Assembly: GCA_949752795.1 (NCBI GenBank)
Contig: OX457057.1
Span: 101,211,513 to 101,275,512, forward strand
Length of the DNA stretch: 64,000 nt
Direction of reading: 5' to 3'
DNA from: Hyperoodon ampullatus
Lineage: Eukaryota; Chordata; Mammalia; Artiodactyla; Ziphiidae
Both the position numbers and the translations under genes were made by a program. This document shows, piece after piece, positions 57,064 through 64,000 of this stretch (positions are counted from its first letter, which is position 1; every line of letters starts with the position of its first letter). Below the pieces are notes generated by a model that was not told the origin of the DNA, made no database searches, and worked only from the letters and a program-made list of their open reading frames with translations.

Positions 57064-59040
57064 TTTACTTATCTTACTGTGTTTGGGGTCTCCTTTTTGC
57101 AGCCTGCAGGTTCGTAGTTCCCGTTATTTTTGATGTCTGTCCCCAGTGGGTAAAGTTGGTTCAGTGGGTTGTGTAGGCTTCCTGGTGGAGGGGACTAGTG
57201 CCTGTGTTCTGTTGGATGAGGCTGGATCTTTTCTTTCTGGTGGGCAGGTCCACGTCTGGTGGTGTGTTTTGGGGTGTCTGTGGACTTATTATGATTTTAG
57301 GCAGCTCTCTGCTAATGGGTGGGGTTGTGTTCCTGTCTTGCTAGTTGTTTGGCCTAGGGTGTCCAGCACTGTAGCTTGCTGGTCGTTGAGGGAAGCTGGG
57401 TGTTGGTGTTGAGATGGAGATCTCTGGGAGATTTTCACCATTTGATATTACGTGGAGCTGGGAGGTCTCTTGTGGACCAGTGTCCTGAAGTTGGCTCTCC
57501 CAACTCAGAGGCACAGCACTGACTCATGGCTGCAGCACCAAGAGCCTTTCATCCACACGGCTCAGAATAAAAGGGAGAAAAAGTAGGAAGAAAGAAAGAA
57601 AGAGGATAAAAGAAAATAAAATAAAGTAAGAAAAAATAAAATAAAGTTATTAAAATAAAAAATAATTATTATGAAAGAAAATTCTTTTAAGTGAAGAAAA
57701 ACAAAAACGGACAGCTGGAACCCTAGGACAAATGGTGAAAGGAAAGGTATACAGAAAAAATCTCACACAGAAGCATACACATACACAGTCACAAAAAGAG
57801 GAAAAGGGGAAAAATAATAAATCTTGCTCTCAAAGTCCACCTCCTCAACTTGGGATGATTTGTTGTCTATTCAGGTATTCCACAGATGCAGGGTACATCA
57901 AGTTGATTGTGGAGCTTTAATCCGCTGCTCCTGAGGCTGCTGGGGGAAATTTCCCTTTGTCTTCTTTGGTCGCACAGCTCCCGGGACTCAGCTTTGGATT
58001 TGGCCCCACCGCTGCATTTAGGTCGCCGGAGGGCGTCTGTTCTTCGCTCAGACAGGACGGGGTTAAAGGAGCCGCTGATTCGGGGACTCTGGCTCACTGA
58101 GGCTGGGGGGAGGGAGGGGTACGGAGTGCGGGGTGAGCCTGCAGCGGCAGAGACCGTTGTGACGTTGCACCAGCCTGAGGTGCGCCGTGCGTTCTCCCGG
58201 AGAAATTGTCCCTGGATCCCGTGACCCTGGCAGTGGCGGGCTGCACAGGCTCCCCAGAAGGGAGGTGTGGAGAGTGACCTGTGCTCACACACAGGCTTCT
58301 TGGTGGCGGCAGCAGCAGCCTTAGCGTCTCATACCAGTCTCTGGGGTCGGCGCTGTTAGCTGCAGCTCGCGCCCGTCTCTGGAGCTCCTTTAAGCAGCTC
58401 TCTTAATCCCCTCTCCTCATGCACCAGGAAACAAAGAGGCAAGAAAAAGTCTCCTGCCTCTTCGGCAGGTCCAGACTTTTCCCCGGACTCCCTTCCGGCT
58501 AGCTGTGGTGCACTAGCCCCCTTCAGGCTGTGTTCACGCCGCCAACCCCAGCCCTCTCCCTGCGCTCCGAACGAAGCCCGAGCCTCAGCTCCCAGCCCCG
58601 CCTGCCCCGGTGGGTGAGCAGACAAGCCTCTCGGGCTGGTGAGTGCTGGTCGGCACCGATCCTCTGTGCGGGAATCTCCCCGCTTTGCCCTCCGCACCCT
58701 GGTGGCTGCACTCTCCTCCGCGGCTTCGAAGCTTCCGCCTTCTGCCTCCCGCAGTCTCCGCCCGTGAAGGGGCTTCCTAGTATGTGGAAACCTTTCCTCC
58801 TTCACAGCTCCCTCCCACTGGTGCAGGTCCCGTCCCTATTCTTTTGTCTCTGTTTATTCTTTTTTCTTTTGCCCTACCCAGGTACGTGGGGATTTTGTTG
58901 CCTTTTGGGAGGTCTGAGGTCTTCTGCCAGCATTCAGTAGGTGTTCTGTAGGAGTTGTTCCACGTGTAGATGTATTTCTGATCTATCTCTGTGGAGGAAG
59001 GTGATCTCCGCATCTTACTCTTCCGCCATCTTCCCCCTCC
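57064..59040 (-). promoter_or_regulatory. L1-E 5'UTR / internal promoter, about 2 kb
   Basis: Same type as the L1-B 5'UTR, CpG-rich from about 57940 to 58830. It keeps a ~285-bp segment (58121-58407) that L1-B lacks and only a ~40-bp purine tract (57570-57610). A YY1-like AAGATGGCGG lies at 59024-59033, within 10 bases of the 5' end. Frames such as 57867-58292 and 58356-58805 are not genes. Confidence 0.8.
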
Positions 59041-59053
59041 GAAAATAATTCTT

Positions 59054-59554
59054 AAGAGAATAATTCTTCAAAGCTTGCCTATGAATAGTATTTTGTATAT
59101 CATTGTTGATCAATTACATTACTTATTTTGTCTCAACAGATTTAAAAAATGCAATTATTAAGTTTTTTTTTAAAACCAAGTATCTGTAAACCATACGTCC
59201 TGCATATTGTTAATATTGTAACTGCTACTTAGGTAATAGAAACTTAGTAAGTATTTGATAGCTTACTTCTAAACATTACGCAGAAGAGCAATAAGCTGAG
59301 ATAAACAGAGATATAAAATAAACTTAATCCTAGGGCTTGACTTACTTGTTTTCTTTTATATTTGGGATAATAATGCATTTCAAGTGTGTAAATGTGCACA
59401 TGATTCAAATCACAAATATCTGGTCTTTTCAGTATTATTCTTGCATCTATTCCTTCTGCTAATAACTTTGTCTTTCTCTAAGACTAAAAATAAACTTTAA
59501 TTGGGATCTCTCCCTGAAGCGTTTCCAATTTCGACTGTTTTGCTTCCATGCTGT
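59054..59554. other. No gene or recognisable repeat
   Basis: AT-rich, nothing assignable. Confidence 0.5.
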
Positions 59555-60035
59555 TGCCAGCTCATCTTTCTAAACCCACAGTCTTGGTCATGTCACACTC
59601 CTGCTTCAATGTCTCCAGCATCTCTAATTGTGTAAAAGCAAAATTCTAAGTCCTAGCATGACATGTAAGTCCCTCAACATTCTAGCCTCAGCCTAACTTA
59701 CTGGTTTCATAATCTTCACTGTGATCCTCCCCCAGTCATTAAACCATATCAAATTGCTTGCTGTTTCTAAACTTGCCTTCCTGGTTCCATCTTCACATGC
59801 GTTGTTTGCCCTGAGTGTTGTTCTCTTATTTTGCCCCTCAAACGTCCTTTGATTTCTCTAGGTCTCTGCATCATTGTAACATGTGTCTAGATCTCTGTTA
59901 TAACATTAATATGTTACATTATGATTGTTTATGTCTTTCCCACTAGATAAGGGCCTTTTAAAGTGTGGACTAGTCATTATTTTTGTAACCTTCCTTTCTG
60001 TGCCCATTGTGGTGCCTGTCATGCAGGGATGTTTC
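59555..60035 (+). repeat. L2 LINE, 3' portion
   Basis: 'cagctcatctttctaaaccc', 'catgtcacactcctgcttca', 'tgacatgtaagtccctcaac', then 'cactagataagggcctttta' and 'tgcctgtcatgcaggg' follow the order of an L2 3' half. Diverged. Confidence 0.6.
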
Positions 60036-61766
60036 CTATGCCTTTGGATGTTGAATTGGGTACAGATATAGAGCGTAAACACTTCTCCCCCAAAAGAATT
60101 TTTTCAGCTGTAAAAAGGTCCGAGGAATATAGTGTCTCCTTTCCATCATGTTCTTTCAAAGTAGGACCTGTGCAGAATATTCTGGTAATTTAGTTGTAGG
60201 TGTGGGGTAGGTATCCTTAGAGTATGATCTATAAAACCTCATTAAAATTTGCCTGGTAATGAATATTCAAAACTGAGTTACTAAGTATTACAGGAGAGTG
60301 CTCATATATGGACACAAGTTGGGAAATAATGCAGGAGTAGTCATTTTTTAATTGTGCAAACTCTTAAATATGTCTAACTTTGTGCTTATCCAGGTTATTT
60401 GTTGTTGCTTGAATAGATAATAGTGGTCAGTTCAGAGTACCAAATGTTGATTACTTGGAAGCTTGTTAGTTGAAGCAGCTGGACTTTTTCCCTTCTAAGC
60501 ATGTGTGCACACTTAGAGGGAGAAAAAAAACCCAATTTTGCTTTATATCATCTGGTTTGTTTTTTCCCTTCTTTCAGCCAGCAACAAATCAGTTTCAAAT
60601 TTAAGCATAAGTATGACTGAACTTCAGTATTTGCTATGCAAATGTTATAGGTGTGTACTTTTTATTTTACGTCTCTAGGTGATTAGTTTATAATATTTTG
60701 ATTCATGAAATGGCAGATGTCTTCCCTGCTTCCACAAGGTAATTAATTATAGGTTGATTACATTTTTATATCTGCATAAAAATTTGCCTATTACTGCATA
60801 AAAATTTGGTGTATCACTACATTGAATAATTGCATTTGTCAGGCAAATATTTATACTAATATTTACCCCTACTCACAAAAAAGACTGAAACATGTTTACT
60901 TCAGTAAAATGAAGTTAAATTGAATGTCACAAATAGTATTGAAGGAGAAAGGGAAGCCACCCCCAGCATGAGGCCTGAAGGAGGTACTGAAGAGCTCCAA
61001 GGGTAGCCTTACCCTGTTGCCATGGACATGAGAACTAGTTGTCTTCAGTACCTATCACAGGGCCTGGCCTAGACTGGGCACTCAATACACGTTTAAATGA
61101 ATGGATGTCTGAGAGTTTAGATTATTTTAATAGCAAAAATACTGTTCCCACTTAACAACAGTGTTTGCTAAACTGTAGGAATGTTTTCTTATCTGAAGTC
61201 AAGTTAGAATAGTTTTGTTTTGTTATAGTTGTTTTGCTCTAAATATTTTAGTTTTAGGCCTCTAAAACTTATTATCAGAATTTATAATTGTATTAAGTAG
61301 TAACAGGAAGTGGAGTGAAAATAAGTTGGTAAGAAAGTCATGCATTAACGTTCTAGGCAAACTTGAGCTGGTCCTTCATCTTCTCTGTGCCTCAGCTTCT
61401 ATATAGAAATAAAGGATTGAATCAAAAATCTGAAAGATTTCTTATTGTAGTTATAAGTGGCTAGATAGTAGTTTTATGAAAATTAATAAGAAAGGATATT
61501 TAATGAAGCTGATATTGGGCTATAATTTAAATGGTTTTGACCCAACAGAAGTTGAAATAACTGAGAAAAAATTCACCTTTCAGGGACATTGCTCTCAGAT
61601 GGCAGCAAATTGGAGCTGTAGAAGTATTAATAGCATGATTATAGTGAAGTATAAACTACTTTTTTACATGTTAGTTGGAATTAATGAATTACAAGCATGG
61701 AAGAAGATTTAATTAGTTGAAATGTATTAGGGAAGTTGAGATGAATGGGGAAAACATGACTTAAAA
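60036..61766. other. No gene; L2/MIR-like scraps
   Basis: 61030-61110 ('gtacctatcacagggcctgg', 'gggcactcaatacacgttta') resembles an L2/MIR 3' end on the + strand, and 61360-61425 a MIR core. Otherwise unassigned. Confidence 0.45.
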
Positions 61767-61777
61767 TTATAATAGAA

Positions 61778-61985
61778 GGGCTTCCCTGGTGGTGCAGTGG
61801 TTGAGAGTCTGCCTGCCGATACAGGGGACACGGGTTCGTGCCCCGGTCCGGGAAGATCCTGCATGCCACGGAGCAGCTGGGCCCTTGAGCCATGGCCGCT
61901 GAGCCTGCACGTCCGGAGCCTGTGCTCCGCAATGGGAGAGGCCACAACAGTGAGAGACCTGCGTATCGCAAAAAAAAAAAAAAAG
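61778..61985 (+). mobile_element. CHR SINE
   Basis: Plus-strand CHR SINE starting gggcttccctggtggtgcag, B box gggttcgtgcccc, and a pure A-tail of about 14. Perfect 11-bp TSD ttataatagaa at 61767-61777 and 61986-61996. A well-preserved, fairly young copy. Confidence 0.97.
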
Positions 61986-61996
61986 TTATAATAGAA

Positions 61997-62548
61997 TCAT
62001 TGCAAGTTATTATCTCCATTACACCTTCCCCCAAATGCCCTCACATAACTGTAGTAGAGGTTGAAATTCCTGGCTGTGCTTTGTAATTTTAAAAATAAAA
62101 AAGTTTCTCCTTTAGTCTTTATTTCTCTTTAAATTCGGAGATCATTTAGTACTTTAAGGGGGAAAAGACAGTAACTTTAATTTGAAAAGACTTAAATGGC
62201 AGGAAAAAATCCCACATTTAAAAACAATAAAATAATTATTCATAAAGTAAGACAATGGATAAAAATGCTTCATGTATATTTGTGGGACTAAGGGAATCAT
62301 AAAGAAAAAAACATTGTCTTATATGTCAAGTGTTAGATTTCTAAATCAAAGTTATGCAGATGTTTAAGCACATTAATCTCTCATTCTGAAAAGTAAAAGA
62401 CTTAAAAATGAAATGTTAACATCTCTCTTTATTTGGCTTGAATTGTAAATTGCAGGCCTTGAAGAGAACATAATTAACTCTATTACTGCAGCAAACACTT
62501 AACGATATAAATACCTTTGGGTGTTCAGTTTGAAAATGATGGAGAAAG
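61997..62548. other. No gene or recognisable repeat
   Basis: AT-rich, nothing assignable. Confidence 0.5.
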
Positions 62549-63445
62549 GAGATTGGTTCAAGATGGCAGAGTAGAAGGACGTGTGCTCACTCCCTCTTGC
62601 GAGAGCACTGTAATCACAACTAACTGCTGAACAGTCATCGACAGGAAGATGCTGGAACTCACCAAAAAAGATACCCCACATCCAAAGACAAAGGAGAAGC
62701 TGCAATGAGATGGTAGGAGGGGTGCAATCACAATAAAATCAAATCCCATAACCGCTGGGTAGGTGACTCACAAACTGGAGAACAATTACACCACAGAAGT
62801 CCACCCACTGGAGTGAAGGTTCTGAGCCCCACATCAGGCTTCCCAACCTGGGGGTCTGGCAACGGGAGCATTAATCCCCAGAGTATCGGACTTTGAAGGC
62901 CAGCAGGATTTGATTGCAGGACTTTAGCAGGACTGGGGGAAGCAGAGACTCCACGCTTGCAGGGCACACACAAAGTAATGTGAACACCAGGACCCGGGGG
63001 AAAGGAGCAGTGACTCCATAGGAGACTGAAACAGACCTACCTGTTAGTGTCGGAGGGTCTCCTGCAGAGGCGGGGGGTGGCTGTGGCTCACCATGGGGAC
63101 AAGGACACTGGCAGCAGAAGTTCTGGGAAGTACCCATTGGCGTGGGCCCTCCTGGAATCTGCCATTAGCCCCACTGTAGGCTCCAGTGCTGAGTCGCCTC
63201 AGGCCAAACAACCAACAGGGAGGGAACACAGCCCCACCCATCAGCAGACAAGTGGATTAAAGTTTTACTGAGCTCTGCCCACGAGAGCAACACCCAGCTC
63301 TACCTGCCACCAGTCCCTACCATCAGGAAGCTTGCACAAGCCTCTTAGGTAGCCTCATCCACCAGAGGGCAGACAGCAGAAGCAAGAGGAACTACAGCTC
63401 TGCAGCCTTCGGAACAAAAACCACAATCACAGAAATATAGACAAA
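62549..63445 (+). promoter_or_regulatory. L1-F 5'UTR, short (0.9 kb) type
   Basis: Nearly colinear with 32242-33148 of L1-C, with small indels, for example around 63170. Carries the same AAGATGGCAGAG near the start. Promoter role inferred. Confidence 0.7.
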
Positions 63446-64000
63446 ATGAAAAGTGAGAGAACTATGTACCAGATAAAGGAACAAGATAAAACGCCAGAAA
63501 AACAACTAAATGAAGTGGAGATAGGCAACCTTTCAGAAAAAGAATTCAGAATAATGATAGTGAAGATGATCCAGGACCTTGGATAAAGAATGGAGGCAAG
63601 GATTGAGAAGATGCAAGAAATGTTTAAAAAAGACCTACAGGAATTAAAGAACAAGCAAACAGATGAACAATACAATAACGGAAATGAAAAATACACAAGA
63701 AGAAATCAATAGCAGAATAACTGAGGCAGAAGAATGGATAAGTGACCCAGAAGACAGAATGGTGGAATTCACTGCTGAGGAAGAGAATAAAGAAAAAAGA
63801 ATGAAAAGAAATGAAGACAACCTATGAGACCTCTGGGACAATGTTAAAGGCACCAACATTCACATTATAGGGGTCCCAGAAGGAGAAGAGAGAGAGAGGA
63901 AGGACCCGAGAAAATATTTGAAGAGATTATAGTCGAAAACTTCCCTAACTTGGTAAAGGAAGTAGCCAGCCAAGTCCAGGAAGCACAGAGAGTAACAGGC
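63446..64000 (+). pseudogene. L1-F ORF1, partial and broken
   Basis: ATG at 63446 (MKSERTMYQIKEQDKTPEKQ). A stop follows at codon 47 (GGA TAA, about 63584), where L1-C reads GGA AAA. Later frames keep coiled-coil remnants and 'EDNL-stop-DLWDN'. The end is missing at the window edge. Confidence 0.88.

Larger units (their letters stand above)
51938..59040 (-). mobile_element. L1-E: full-length LINE-1 with TSD, decayed ORFs
   Basis: 7.1 kb flanked by a perfect 13-bp TSD, gaaaataattctt, at 51925-51937 and 59041-59053. Minus-strand order: 5'UTR (57064-59040), ORF1 (56169-57063), ORF2 (52299-56110), 3'UTR with an AATAAA (near 51951) and A-tail. It begins 'cggagggggaagatggcgg', which gives the canonical 5' end for this family and the reference for the extra block in L1-B. 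Confidence 0.96.
62549..64000 (+). mobile_element. L1-F: 5' end of a LINE-1, cut by window edge
   Basis: Starts gagattggttcaagatggc, as L1-C does. The short-type 5'UTR runs to 63445 and ORF1 starts at 63446; the rest lies beyond the window. It is about as diverged from L1-C as L1-C is from the intact pattern, so it is an old insertion of the same subfamily. No TSD can be assessed. Confidence 0.93.

Noticed and set aside
57867..58805. Several 100-150-codon frames on both strands
   Set aside because: GC-rich L1 5'UTR produces chance open frames. They are not conserved in L1-B, which lacks part of this segment.
61778..61985. tRNA-like sequence with A and B boxes
   Set aside because: It is a SINE head with poly(A) tail and TSD, not a functional tRNA gene. 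The same applies to the other CHR copies.
1..64000. CRISPR arrays, operons, phage or other prokaryotic systems
   Set aside because: Direct repeats present are TSDs, microsatellites or LINE/SINE copies. Composition and repeat content are those of a mammalian nuclear genome.

Overview
This window is mammalian nuclear DNA from a cetacean (whale or dolphin). The main evidence is six copies of the tRNA-Glu-derived SINE typical of cetaceans (CHR type, starting GGGCTTCCCTGGTGG) plus older members of that lineage. They sit with cetartiodactyl-type LINE-1 elements on a background of ancient mammalian repeats (L2, MIR, MLT2, Tigger, hAT-Charlie). Species cannot be fixed by eye. I found no host protein-coding exon, tRNA or rRNA gene, so the window is intergenic or deep intronic. 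Every long open frame belongs to a transposable element or is a shadow of one.

Layout. 1-4.6 kb: an ancient L1 on the + strand split by an LTR and a minus-strand L1, then an L2. 4.6-10.5 kb: L1-A (minus, decayed). 10.6-23.7 kb: mostly old sequence with L2, MIR, SINE, hAT and MLT2 pieces and an orphan L1 ORF2 fragment. 23.8-31.3 kb: L1-B (minus), the youngest and best-preserved element, with target-site duplication (TSD), intact ORF1 and an ORF2 broken only by two stop codons. 32.2-40.6 kb: L1-C and L1-D (plus), fused head to tail and carrying three SINEs. 41-44.3 kb: an old HAL1/L1M-like block and an internally deleted Tigger. 44.3-51.9 kb: old sequence. 51.9-59.0 kb: L1-E (minus, full length with TSD, decayed ORFs). 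59-62.5 kb: old sequence and a SINE. 62.5 kb to the end: the 5' end of L1-F (plus), cut by the window edge.

The L1 copies occupy roughly half the window. ORF1p (RNA-binding chaperone) and ORF2p (endonuclease plus reverse transcriptase) act together in target-primed reverse transcription and also mobilise the SINEs, which explains the A-tails and TSDs seen here. Two unrelated L1 5'UTR types occur on similar ORFs: about 0.9 kb in L1-C and L1-F, about 2 kb in L1-B and L1-E. Both begin within about 20 bases of an AAGATGGC YY1-like motif.

The most interesting signal is a 215-bp GC-rich block between the canonical 5' end of L1-B and its TSD. It is absent from the full-length relative L1-E and is a good candidate for a 5' transduction or an upstream-initiated L1 transcript. 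No undescribed multi-gene system is visible.
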